This document shows positions 1-6,956 of a stretch of 6,956 nucleotides of DNA, piece after piece. Numbering within the stretch: the first letter of the stretch is position 1; each line of letters opens with the position of its first letter. Origin of the DNA: Streptosporangiaceae bacterium (lineage in GTDB: Bacteria; Actinomycetota; Actinomycetes; Streptosporangiales; Streptosporangiaceae); the NCBI GenBank assembly GCA_030040815.1, contig JASHSZ010000691.1:1-6956 (forward strand), given 5' to 3'. The notes beneath the pieces are model-generated. The model worked only from the letters and a program-made list of their open reading frames with translations, did not search any database and was not told the origin of the DNA. The position numbers were made by a program, and so were the translations under genes.

Positions 1-2
1 CG

Positions 3-1160
<1,158 letters not shown>

Positions 1161-1267
1161 GAGGCCCTGCCCGCCCCGCGGCCGGGTTCGCCGTCGGGCC
1201 GCGCCCGCACGCAACCCCGTTCCCTCATCAGGACCGCTCTCGCGGCCGGCCGTCGGTCATGTCCACA

Positions 1268-2359
1268 TCAGCCCAGCTCCCGCAACCGCTCGGCGGCTTG
1301 CTCGGGCAGCACGTCGGTAGCGAACGCGTCCATTCCTGACTCCGATCCGGCCAGGTACTTGAGCTTGTCGTCGCTGCGCCGGAGCGTGAAGAGCTCCAGA
1401 TGCAGCGCGAATGCCTGGCGGCCCGTTCGGGCCGGCGCCTGGTGCCAGCCGGAGACGTATGGCGCGGGCGTCGCGAACAGCCGGGCGAACCGGCCCAGCA
1501 GGTCGAGCTGGAAATCGGCGAGTTCGGCGTGCTCCGCGGGCAGCAGACTGGCGAGGTCGGGCACCCGGCGCACCGGGTAACAGTGCAGTTCATACGGCCA
1601 GCGAGCCGCGTGCGGGACGAACGCGACCCAGTGCCGGCCCGCGCGCACGATGCGTTCGCCGGCCGCGCGTTCCGCCGCGACCACGTCGTCGAACAGGTTC
1701 CGGCCGGTGCGCCGCGCGTAGGCCCGCGCGGACCGCAGCATCCGGCTGGTCCGCGGTGTCACGAACGGGTAGGCGTAGATCTGCCCGTGCGGGTGCGGCT
1801 GAGTCACGCCGATCTCCCGGCCGCGGTTCTCGAAGCAGTACACCTGAGCGACGCCGGGTAGCGCGCTGAGCTCCGCGGTCCGGTCGACCAGCGCCTGGGT
1901 CACCAGACGCACCCGCTCCGGCGTGAGGTCGGCGAACGACGCGTCGTGAGCGCTGGTGAAGCAGATCACCTCGCAGCGACCCGCCGAGGGCCGGGCCGGC
2001 AGCAGCGGGTCTGCCGGACGTGCTGGCCCGGCCGGCTCGGTCAGCGCCGGGTACCGGTTCTCGAACACCACAACCTCGTAGTCGCTGGCCGGTATCTCGG
2101 TGCGCCGGCCACTCGCGGAAGGACAGAGCGGGCAGTCGGCCGCGGCCGGCAGGTAACTGCGGTCCTGCCGGTGCGCTCCGTACATCACCCACGCACCCAG
2201 CAGCGGGTCGTAGCGCAGCTGGCAGTCGGCCTGGGCCGGCTGCAGCCCGCGCCGGTCAGGCGCGTCACGGCCCGGCTGCGCAGCCCGGTCGAAGTAGATG
2301 AGCTCCCGTCCGTCGGACAGCCGCACCGCGGTCTTCCGCACGTCGCGAGTCGCGGTCAT
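1268..2359 (-). CDS. galT: Galactose-1-phosphate uridylyltransferase
   Basis: The product exchanges UMP between UDP-glucose and galactose-1-phosphate, giving UDP-galactose and glucose-1-phosphate, and so uses the product of the neighbouring galactokinase. The 363-residue protein (E. coli GalT has 348) carries the HIT-superfamily active site HPHGQ at about 189-193. His191 corresponds to the nucleophile that forms the uridylyl-enzyme, and it is preceded by the family pattern NRGREIGVTQP. CPLC at 76-79 and His138, with His189, match the four zinc ligands of E. coli GalT (Cys52, Cys55, His115, His164). The ATG at 2359 is forced as the earliest start, because an in-frame TGA lies four codons upstream (2369-2371) with no start codon between. 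No Shine-Dalgarno sequence precedes it (the leader ends GCTGCCTT), so a leaderless or weakly translated message is possible. It is the first gene of the minus-strand gal pair. In Streptomyces galE usually sits between galT and galK, but here it does not. Confidence 0.96.
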   Translation of the reverse strand: MTATRDVRKTAVRLSDGRELIYFDRAAQPGRDAPDRRGLQPAQADCQLRYDPLLGAWVMYGAHRQDRSYLPAAADCPLCPSASGRRTEIPASDYEVVVFENRYPALTEPAGPARPADPLLPARPSAGRCEVICFTSAHDASFADLTPERVRLVTQALVDRTAELSALPGVAQVYCFENRGREIGVTQPHPHGQIYAYPFVTPRTSRMLRSARAYARRTGRNLFDDVVAAERAAGERIVRAGRHWVAFVPHAARWPYELHCYPVRRVPDLASLLPAEHAELADFQLDLLGRFARLFATPAPYVSGWHQAPARTGRQAFALHLELFTLRRSDDKLKYLAGSESGMDAFATDVLPEQAAERLRELG

Positions 2360-2481
2360 AAGGCAGCATCATGCCGCGCCGCCGGCGAGCGTGACAGCGC
2401 GGCGCCCCGACCGCCCGCGCAGTGTCGGTGCCGACGTCTACCGTGGCGGCTAACCGCAACGTTTCGCCCGGAGGTGGGGCT
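2360..2481. promoter_or_regulatory. Divergent intergenic region, galT / dehydratase-VOC gene
   Basis: These 122 bp separate the galT start (minus strand) from the plus-strand dehydratase-VOC gene and must hold promoters for at least one of them. I see a short inverted repeat, GTCGG-TG-CCGAC, at 2424-2435. On the plus side there is a very good ribosome binding site, GGAGG at 2470-2474, seven bases before the ATG. I find no convincing -35/-10 pair in either direction and no copy of the palindrome found upstream of the transporter genes. If that palindrome is the ROK operator, the gal genes show no sign here of being controlled by the same repressor. Confidence 0.4.
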
Positions 2482-3129
2482 ATGACCGAGCGCCTGACTG
2501 CGGCGCAGTTCTCGGAGTCCGAAGGCGTCGAGGACTGGCGCGTGATCTGGGGCGCCGGTTTCGCGTGTGCGTACTTCGCGACCGGCTCGCTCCGGGCCGG
2601 CGTCGCCCTGGCGCAGGCCATCAGCGACCTAGCCGCGGCGGCGAACCACGAGCCAGACATCGACCTGCGCCCCGAGGGCGTGACCGTCCGGCTGTTCACG
2701 ACCGGCACGTTCGGCGTCACCGAGCGAGACGTCATCCTGGCCCGGCAGATCTCCGCAGCCGCACGGCAGGCGCAGGCGCCCGCCGACCCGGCCGCAGTGC
2801 AGCAGGTCCAGATCGCGATTGACGCGCTCGATATCGCGACGGTGCGCCCCTTCTGGCACGCGGTGCTCGGCTACCCCGAGGTCGGCGACGAGGACCTGCT
2901 CGACTTCCGTCGCGCCGGACCGCCGTTCTGGTTCCAGCAGATGGACGCCGAGCGGCCGCAGCGCAACCGCATCCACATCGACATCTACGTCCCGCACGAT
3001 CAGGTGCAGGCGCGCATCGCTGCCGCGCTGGCGGCAGGCGGCAGCATCGTCAGCGACGCGCACGCGCCGCAGTGGTGGACCCTCGCCGACCCCGAAGGTA
3101 ACGAGTGCGACCTTGCGATCTGGGGCTGA
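2482..3129 (+). CDS. Pterin-dehydratase-like / VOC fusion protein
   Basis: This is a 215-residue cytoplasmic protein with two domains. Residues ~5-95 follow the 4a-hydroxytetrahydrobiopterin (pterin-4a-carbinolamine) dehydratase fold: an aromatic-rich strand, a helix, then ANHEPDIDLR at 54-63, a V-V-L strand, and GVTERDVILARQI at 78-90. Where active dehydratases have N-H-H-P this protein has N-H-E-P (Glu57 for the second His), and the later T-H is T-T (Thr74). It may therefore have no dehydratase activity. Residues ~107-215 form a VOC (glyoxalase/dioxygenase superfamily) domain, with RPFWHAVLGY at 122-131, RIHIDIYVP at 163-171 and DPEGNECDLAIW at 203-214. His165 and Glu208 sit where VOC metal ligands often do. 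The ATG at 2482 is chosen because GGAGG lies seven bases upstream; an earlier GTG at 2422 has no such site. The substrate is unknown. The architecture resembles actinobacterial proteins annotated as either family, and no pterin-pathway gene is nearby. Confidence 0.85.
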   Translation: MTERLTAAQFSESEGVEDWRVIWGAGFACAYFATGSLRAGVALAQAISDLAAAANHEPDIDLRPEGVTVRLFTTGTFGVTERDVILARQISAAARQAQAPADPAAVQQVQIAIDALDIATVRPFWHAVLGYPEVGDEDLLDFRRAGPPFWFQQMDAERPQRNRIHIDIYVPHDQVQARIAAALAAGGSIVSDAHAPQWWTLADPEGNECDLAIWG

Positions 3130-3140
3130 CGGGCCCGACG

Positions 3141-3276
3141 ATGGCGGACATGCCAGGGCTGAGCACCAAACTCCTGCCGATCCTGCACGTTGCGGATCCG
3201 GACTGGTCCTATCGAGTCCTCGATGCGGTCCCTGAACGGCATGGAGGTGCTGGTGGAAGAGCAGCCGCCAGGTTGA
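3141..3276 (+). pseudogene. Decayed VOC-family gene: N- and C-terminal scraps only
   Basis: Reading from ATG 3141 (or 3150), the first 20 codons give STKLLPILHVADP, the typical first beta-strand of a VOC/glyoxalase-like protein. The same frame continues as DWSYRVL (3201-3221), which resembles the last third of such proteins. Moving to the frame that contains ATG 3223 then gives MRSLNGMEVLVEEQPPG and a TGA at 3274-3276, which looks like a VOC C-terminus (a usual ending has 'RSPNG-EVL-EE'). About 45 codons remain of an expected 120-130. The simplest reading is a large internal deletion near 3200 plus a one- or two-base frameshift at about 3222. It begins 11 bp after the stop of the dehydratase-VOC gene, so it was probably the second gene of that operon. 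The domain call rests on pattern recognition of short segments. A chance resemblance, or a short expressed ORF, remains possible. Confidence 0.55.
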
Positions 3277-3297
3277 ATGCCGGGGACGAGCCGGGCG

Positions 3298-4485
3298 TTA
3301 TGCGGGGTCGGCTATCGAAGCCAGCAGCTCCGCCCTGGCGTGATCCACGGCCGCGAGGATCGCCCCGCGCAAGACCGGCGCGCCGTCGACCGCCGTCGGC
3401 ACCACGACGGGCCGGGCCGGGCTGATCCGGCCGACCTCGGCCGCCACCCTGCTGGCCAGCGGGGTCCCGCCTGCTCGGCCAACGTCCCCGCCCAGTACGA
3501 CGAGGCCAGGGTCGAGCACGACCGAGACCGCGGCTACGCCGGTCGCTACCCGCCCGGCCAGCTCGGCCAGGAAGGCGGCGGCTCGCTGTTCACCGCGGGC
3601 AGCGGCCTGCACGGCCAGTGCCACCGCACCGGCTGCGGTCGGGTCCTCAAAGCCGTACTCAGCTGCTAGCGGCACGAGCGCCTGCGCGCCCACCAGCCGC
3701 TGGAACGCCCCCGTGGCCGGGTGCGTGACATCTTGCGGCAGCGGCACGCCGGGCACCGGGAGGTAGCCGATCTCACCGGCGGCACCACCTGCGCCCCGGT
3801 ACAGCCTGCCGTCGAGGACGGTCGCGAGGCCGAGTCCCACGCCAAGCCAGACCAGCGCGAAGTCGTCGACGCCGACGGCCGCGCCGACGGCCCGCTCGGC
3901 CATCGCGGCCAGGTTCACGTCGTTCTCCAGAGTGACCGGCCTGCCCAAGTCGGTGCGCAGCGCGGCTACCACGCCCTCGTGCCACGCGGGCAGGTTGACC
4001 GCGAGCCGCGGGTCGCCCGTGCGCGGATCGAGCACGCCTGGCGTGCCGATGACGAACGCCCGCAGCGCCTCCGGCGGGACGCCCGCCTCGGTACACGCTG
4101 CGCCGACCGCGCCGCGGACCAGCGCGACCGGATCCTCCGCGCCGGTCGGGTTGACCGCGATGCGGCTCACCACGTTCCCGGTGATGTCGGCGACTCCGGC
4201 GCTGACCTCGTTCTGCTCGACATGCAGCCCGGCCACGTATGCGGTCGACGGCACGACCGCGTAGAGCGCGGCGTTGGGCCCGCGACCGCCGGCCAGCTCG
4301 CCCGCCACCGCCACGATGCCGCGCTCTTCCAACCGGGACAGCAGCTGGGACGCCGTCACCTTGGACAGGCCAGTGTGCTCACCGAGCTGAGACCTGGTCA
4401 TCGGGCCGCCAGCGAGCAGCAACTCGAGCGCCGACCGGTCGTTCAGCTCGCGCAAGAGGCTCGGCGTTCCAGGCCGTCGCTGCAT
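3298..4485 (-). CDS. ROK-family transcriptional repressor
   Basis: This is a 395-residue regulator, probably of the divergent sugar transporter. Residues ~18-58 form a winged helix-turn-helix (TRSQLGEHTGLSKVTASQLL at 30-49, recognition helix about 40-51), followed by the GGRGPNAALY wing. Residues ~80-390 are a ROK sugar-kinase-like sensor domain. LENDVNLA at 186-193 includes Asp189, the catalytic Asp of ROK kinases. WLGVGLGLATVLDGRLYRGAGG at 213-234 is the ROK signature. The first phosphate-binding motif (DxGGT) is replaced by GLHVEQN, so kinase activity is unlikely. The usual zinc site (EIGH followed by CxCGxxGC) is absent: the protein has EIGY and only one cysteine, near 131. The ATG at 4485 is chosen for its GAGGGG six bases upstream. 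An in-frame ATG at 4539 would add 18 residues. ROK repressors are normally released from DNA by a sugar or sugar phosphate. Its position opposite the ABC importer genes suggests local control and autoregulation. Confidence 0.94.
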   Translation of the reverse strand: MQRRPGTPSLLRELNDRSALELLLAGGPMTRSQLGEHTGLSKVTASQLLSRLEERGIVAVAGELAGGRGPNAALYAVVPSTAYVAGLHVEQNEVSAGVADITGNVVSRIAVNPTGAEDPVALVRGAVGAACTEAGVPPEALRAFVIGTPGVLDPRTGDPRLAVNLPAWHEGVVAALRTDLGRPVTLENDVNLAAMAERAVGAAVGVDDFALVWLGVGLGLATVLDGRLYRGAGGAAGEIGYLPVPGVPLPQDVTHPATGAFQRLVGAQALVPLAAEYGFEDPTAAGAVALAVQAAARGEQRAAAFLAELAGRVATGVAAVSVVLDPGLVVLGGDVGRAGGTPLASRVAAEVGRISPARPVVVPTAVDGAPVLRGAILAAVDHARAELLASIADPA

Positions 4486-4624
4486 GCCCCACCCCTCATC
4501 CCGCGCTGACTGAACCCGACTGTACGGCCGACGCGGCATCCCTGCGTGGCTGGTGGTAGTGGCGGCGCCGGTTCCAGATCGCGGCTCGATCCAGCATCTG
4601 TCTCAATCTGGCAACGGAGCCTAT

Positions 4625-4647
4625 CTTATAGGAAAGTTTCCTGTTAG
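4625..4647. promoter_or_regulatory. Palindromic candidate operator for the ROK repressor
   Basis: The core AGGAAA-G-TTTCCT (4630-4642) is a perfect 13-bp palindrome centred on 4636. Extending it to 4625-4647 gives 9 of 11 matched pairs. A further AGTTTC (4646-4651) repeats the right half-site (4635-4640) exactly 11 bp downstream, about one helical turn. The site lies 145 bp from the repressor start and 185 bp from the binding-protein start, inside the only A/T-rich stretch of the region. ROK repressors commonly bind A/T-rich palindromes of this kind beside sugar operons. Assigning it to this repressor is inference. Confidence 0.55.
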
Positions 4648-4769
4648 TTTCTCCGCAAGCAACATCGTCAGGGCTCGGTCCCCGGCGGGCACTACCCCAC
4701 GATAGGGGTCGAACTACTCAAGCTCGACATCTACCGTAGGTGCCGCCGCCAGGCCTCAGCCCGGCCGGA

Positions 4770-4790
4770 GGCGTCCGCCCGGAGGACGCC
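4770..4790 (+). other. Small hairpin in the leader of the binding-protein gene
   Basis: GGCGTCC (4770-4776) and GGACGCC (4784-4790) form a perfect 7-bp stem with a 7-base loop. It lies 37 bp upstream of the GTG start and about 22 bp before the ribosome binding site. It would be in the 5' leader if transcription starts near the A/T-rich island. It could protect the 5' end or be a chance fold in G+C-rich DNA. No run of T follows it, so it is not a normal terminator. Confidence 0.3.
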
Positions 4791-4827
4791 GGTTCCGTCT
4801 CACACCGCCGGGAAGGGAGATCGGTCA

Positions 4828-6171
4828 GTGACTTTCACGAGGTCGGCAGCCGTATTCGGCGCGGCAGCCGTAATCGCCGGAGCAGCCGTAGCCGGATGTG
4901 GCTCCAGCAGCAGCTCATCGTCGGGCGCGATCCCGTCCAAGCTCGTGGTCTGGCGGATGGGTGCGTCCGTTCCATCGCAGGTCACCTGGATGAACGGCGT
5001 CGTCAACAAGTTCCACTCGAAGTTCCCGCAGTACAAGAACACCAAGGTCGTGGTGGACTGGATCCCGTGGGGCGACCGCACCACAGACTGGACCAACGCG
5101 CTCGCCAGCGGCAAGGGCGGGCCGGACATCACTGAGCTCGGCAACACCGATACACCCGGCATCGCGGCTGAGGGTGCGCTGGCGAACATCACTAGCGATG
5201 TCAAGGCCTGGAGCAACGGGTCGGATCTCATCCCCGGCAACCTCGCCAACGACACGATCAACGGCCAGAACTACGCCGTGCCGTGGTTCGGCGGCGTCCG
5301 CGGCATCTGGTACAACAAGGACCAGTTCGCCAAGGCTGGCATCACCTCAGCCCCCACCACCTGGGCGCAGCTGGTCAGCGACGCCAAGGCGCTGATGGCG
5401 GCCTACCCGGGGACCTACGGCATCGGCGCCCCCAGTAACTACACCAACGCGATCGTCAGCTTCATCTGGGGCGCTGGCGGCCAGGTGGCGGTGCTGAAGA
5501 ACGGCAAGTGGGTCGCCGAGCTGAACTCGCCGAAGTCTGAGGCCGGCATCGCGTTCTACGCTGACCTCTACCTGACCCAGCACGTGTCCCCGGCCAAGTA
5601 CATCGGCCAGACCGAGCTGGGCGCGCCCGGTGCAACCTCCGGCGGCAGCGACCAGGACTTCGCCGATGGCACGCTCGACATGTACATCGACGGTCCGTGG
5701 GCCGAGTCCTCGCTGGAGGCGGTCAGCACCGCGAACAAGTCTCAGTGGGCGTCCTTCCCGATCCCGAGCGAGAGCGGTCCCAACCCGGCCCCGGCGTTCG
5801 CTGGCGGCTCGGACCTGGGCGTGTGGGCCAAGAGCAAGTACAAGACGGCGGCCTGGGACCTCGTGTCGGTGATGGACAGCCCGTCCCTGGCGACGACGTT
5901 CGCTAACTCACAGGGCTTCTTCCCCGAGTTCACGACGTCGCTTTCCAGCGGGGTCTACAAGAGCAGCCCGGTCCTCTCGGGCTTCGCCGAGGCGGCCGGC
6001 TTCACCCAGATCTCCCCGCTCAACACCAAGAACTGGGGAACCGCCGACGCCACCGACCAGATCATCCCCGACATGATGAAGTCACTGATGCAGGGAGCCA
6101 ACTTCACTACCACGGTGGACACGGCCAACACTGAACTGCAGAACGTGCTGAACACGGGCAGCGAGAGCTGA
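4828..6171 (+). CDS. Sugar ABC importer substrate-binding lipoprotein
   Basis: This is a 447-residue extracellular receptor of a CUT1-type carbohydrate ABC importer. A lipoprotein signal occupies residues 1-24: Arg5, a hydrophobic stretch, then the lipobox AVAGC with the lipidated Cys24. A Ser-rich linker (25-33) follows, so the mature protein is anchored to the outer face of the membrane. The mature part shows family-1 solute-binding features: an opening KLVVWRMG strand, GGPDITELGNTDTPGIAAEG, YAVPWFGGVRGIWYNKDQFAKAGI, the FADGTLDMYIDGPWA segment, and GGSDLGVWAKSKYKTAAWDL near the hinge and C-lobe. The GTG at 4828 is supported by AAGGGAG eight bases upstream and starts directly at the signal peptide. 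The ligand cannot be read from sequence. From memory the pattern around GGPDITELGNT resembles actinobacterial chito-oligosaccharide and beta-glucoside binding proteins, but this is weak. The permease follows after 135 bp, and the ROK repressor is divergent upstream. Confidence 0.96.
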   Translation: MTFTRSAAVFGAAAVIAGAAVAGCGSSSSSSSGAIPSKLVVWRMGASVPSQVTWMNGVVNKFHSKFPQYKNTKVVVDWIPWGDRTTDWTNALASGKGGPDITELGNTDTPGIAAEGALANITSDVKAWSNGSDLIPGNLANDTINGQNYAVPWFGGVRGIWYNKDQFAKAGITSAPTTWAQLVSDAKALMAAYPGTYGIGAPSNYTNAIVSFIWGAGGQVAVLKNGKWVAELNSPKSEAGIAFYADLYLTQHVSPAKYIGQTELGAPGATSGGSDQDFADGTLDMYIDGPWAESSLEAVSTANKSQWASFPIPSESGPNPAPAFAGGSDLGVWAKSKYKTAAWDLVSVMDSPSLATTFANSQGFFPEFTTSLSSGVYKSSPVLSGFAEAAGFTQISPLNTKNWGTADATDQIIPDMMKSLMQGANFTTTVDTANTELQNVLNTGSES

Positions 6172-6185
6172 GGGGTCGCTGATCA

Positions 6186-6220
6186 ACCCGGCCGGCCCGG
6201 CGTGACCGGGCCGGCCGGGT
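6186..6220 (+). other. Strong intercistronic hairpin between binding-protein and permease genes
   Basis: ACCCGGCCGGCCCGG (6186-6200) and CCGGGCCGGCCGGGT (6206-6220) are exact reverse complements separated by the five-base loop CGTGA. This is a 15-bp, almost wholly G-C stem starting 15 bp after the binding-protein stop codon. No T-run follows. Such structures between a binding-protein gene and its permeases typically protect the upstream mRNA from 3' exonucleases, or cause partial termination, so that the receptor is made in excess of the membrane components. The hairpin is seen directly; the effect is inferred. Confidence 0.7.
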
Positions 6221-6306
6221 GCCCAGCGCGTGCGCTGTGGCGGCGTTGAGGGCCCGATCCCCAGCAGCCCGAGCCCGGCGGCGTCGGAAGGAAGTGAACC
6301 TCACAC

Positions 6307-6956
6307 ATGGCCGAGACGATCGAGCACCGGGCGCCCGCGGGGGCCGTCCGACGCCCGCGCCAGAGCCCGGGCTCGCCCGGCTCGCTGCGCGACGGTCTCG
6401 GCCGGTTCATCCGGCGGCACAAGCTCGCCCCGTACCTGCTGGTGGCGCCAGGGCTGATCGGCATCGGGCTGGTCTTGCTGTGGCCGCTTGTCCAGGTCGT
6501 GATCTTCTCGTTCCAGAACTACAGCATCTTCCAGATCACCGGCGCTGAGCCAACCCAGTGGGTCGGGTTCGCGAACTTCACCGCTACCTTCCGCGACCCT
6601 GAGTTCTGGATCTCGCTGCGCACGACGGTCATCGTCGCGGTCGTCGTCGTGCCGGTCACGCTGATCGTCGGCACAGTCGTCGGGCTGCTACTGAACCGCC
6701 TCGGCAAGAAGATGTCCGTCTTCGTCAGCACCGCCGCGCTGATGGCGTGGGCCACCCCACCCGTTGCGGCCGCTGTGCTGTTCTACTGGCTGGTCAACCC
6801 GGACGGCGGTGTCGTCGACTGGACGCTGTCCAGGCTGCCGCACTGGCTCGGCGGCGGCGCCCACTGGGCCGGATACAACTGGACCACCAACGGCTGGTTG
6901 CAGGCGTACCTGGTCGTCGGTGTCCTCGTCATCTGGCAGGCCTTCCCCTTCATCGC
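6307..6956 (+). CDS. Sugar ABC importer permease, MalF/UgpA type (3' end outside window)
   Basis: This is an inner-membrane subunit that forms half of the translocation channel for the sugar delivered by the upstream binding protein. The window holds the first 216 codons and no stop. After a basic, Pro-rich cytoplasmic tail (1-40) come hydrophobic segments at about 43-68 (from YLLVAPGLIGIGLVLLWPLV), 105-129, 139-163 and 198 to the edge. An external loop (69-103) contains WVGFANFTATF, the 'W-GF-NF' pattern of MalF/UgpA-type permeases. The sequence stops at IWQAFPFIA, just before the expected EAA loop that contacts the ATPase. ATG 6307 is fixed as the earliest start by an in-frame TGA at 6295-6297. 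GGAAGGAAG at 6286-6294 is a ribosome binding site, though its 12-base spacing is long. A second permease (MalG type) is expected next. The ATPase may be a shared MsiK-like protein encoded elsewhere, as is usual in actinomycetes. Confidence 0.95.
   Translation, partial: MAETIEHRAPAGAVRRPRQSPGSPGSLRDGLGRFIRRHKLAPYLLVAPGLIGIGLVLLWPLVQVVIFSFQNYSIFQITGAEPTQWVGFANFTATFRDPEFWISLRTTVIVAVVVVPVTLIVGTVVGLLLNRLGKKMSVFVSTAALMAWATPPVAAAVLFYWLVNPDGGVVDWTLSRLPHWLGGGAHWAGYNWTTNGWLQAYLVVGVLVIWQAFPFI

Larger units (their letters stand above)
4486..4827. promoter_or_regulatory. Divergent control region, ROK repressor / ABC importer
   Basis: These 342 bp carry no gene I can support. The region contains the translation signals of both flanking genes: GAGGGG on the minus strand at 4492-4497, and AAGGGAG on the plus strand at 4813-4819. 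A conspicuously A/T-rich island lies at about 4621-4655 in otherwise G+C-rich DNA, and it encloses a palindrome. On the minus strand the island reads TATAAG then AT, a fair -10 match for transcription toward the repressor, without a clear -35. On the plus strand TATAGG is a weaker -10 candidate. Both would overlap the palindrome, so a bound repressor could block both promoters. A distant inverted repeat, CCAGAT (4574-4579) with ATCTGG (4606-4611), is also present but may be chance. Promoter positions are inferred. Confidence 0.55.

Noticed and set aside
1161..1214. An 18-residue N-terminal extension of galactokinase from TTG 1214
   Set aside because: A GAGGG sits at good spacing before it. 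However, the added residues are Arg-rich and have no counterpart in usual galactokinases, whose first motif begins about 30 residues in, as it does from GTG 1160. Kept only as an alternative.
2265..2735. Minus-strand frame spanning the galT start and the beginning of the dehydratase-VOC gene
   Set aside because: It would overlap two well-supported genes. Its C-terminal part is an alternative frame of galT and its N-terminal part is antisense to the fusion gene. No motif was seen.
3277..3297. Terminator between the convergent VOC remnant and ROK gene
   Set aside because: Only about 20 bp are available, and I could not find a stable stem with a T-run on either strand.
3721..4559. Open frames antisense to the ROK gene (3721-4509, 4239-4559)
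   Set aside because: Composition is typical of antisense frames, with no motifs, and they lie wholly or largely over a well-supported gene.
6186..6220. Hairpin as a conventional rho-independent terminator ending the operon
   Set aside because: There is no T-run after the stem, and the permease with its own ribosome binding site follows, so full termination here is unlikely.
6219..6548. Plus-strand frame using GTG 6294, which is close to the GGAAGGAAG site
   Set aside because: It is out of frame with the permease and its product is low-complexity Arg/Ala/Pro. The ATG 6307 frame shows clear membrane segments and a permease motif.

Overview
The window looks like a piece of chromosome from a high-GC Gram-positive bacterium, most likely an actinomycete. 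The sequence is strongly G+C rich with G/C-dominated third codon positions. The genes use ATG and GTG starts, and the protein families (galT-galK pair, ROK repressor, lipoprotein sugar-binding protein with a Ser-rich linker, MalF-type permease, pterin-dehydratase/VOC fusion) are typical of that group. I cannot name a genus from the sequence alone.

Layout from left to right. On the minus strand, galT (1268-2359) is followed downstream by galK (3-1160, or 3-1214 with an alternative TTG start). These are two of the Leloir-pathway enzymes, and galE is not between them or elsewhere in the window. Divergent from galT, on the plus strand, is a 215-residue two-domain protein (2482-3129). Its N-terminal half resembles pterin-4a-carbinolamine dehydratase but lacks key active-site histidines, and its C-terminal half is a VOC/glyoxalase-like domain. 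Just after it lies a 136-bp scrap that reads as the first 20 and last ~24 residues of another VOC protein, joined by an internal deletion and broken by a frameshift (3141-3276).

From 3298 onward the window holds a sugar-uptake locus. A ROK-family repressor on the minus strand (3298-4485) faces, across about 340 bp of non-coding DNA, a plus-strand ABC importer: a lipoprotein solute-binding protein (4828-6171) and the first permease (6307 to the window edge, incomplete). The shared upstream region carries a near-perfect palindrome in an A/T-rich island (core 4630-4642), the best candidate for the repressor's operator. A perfect 15-bp-stem hairpin (6186-6220) lies between the binding-protein and permease genes and probably sets their relative expression.

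A plausible overall picture is that the importer brings in a sugar or oligosaccharide, the ROK protein senses it or a derivative and derepresses the operon, and galT/galK handle galactose. Nothing in the sequence proves that the transported sugar contains galactose. I see no mobile element, CRISPR array, tRNA or rRNA, and nothing I would call a new multi-gene system. The less ordinary items are the eroded dehydratase-VOC fusion, the decayed VOC gene behind it, and the two regulatory structures in the transporter locus.
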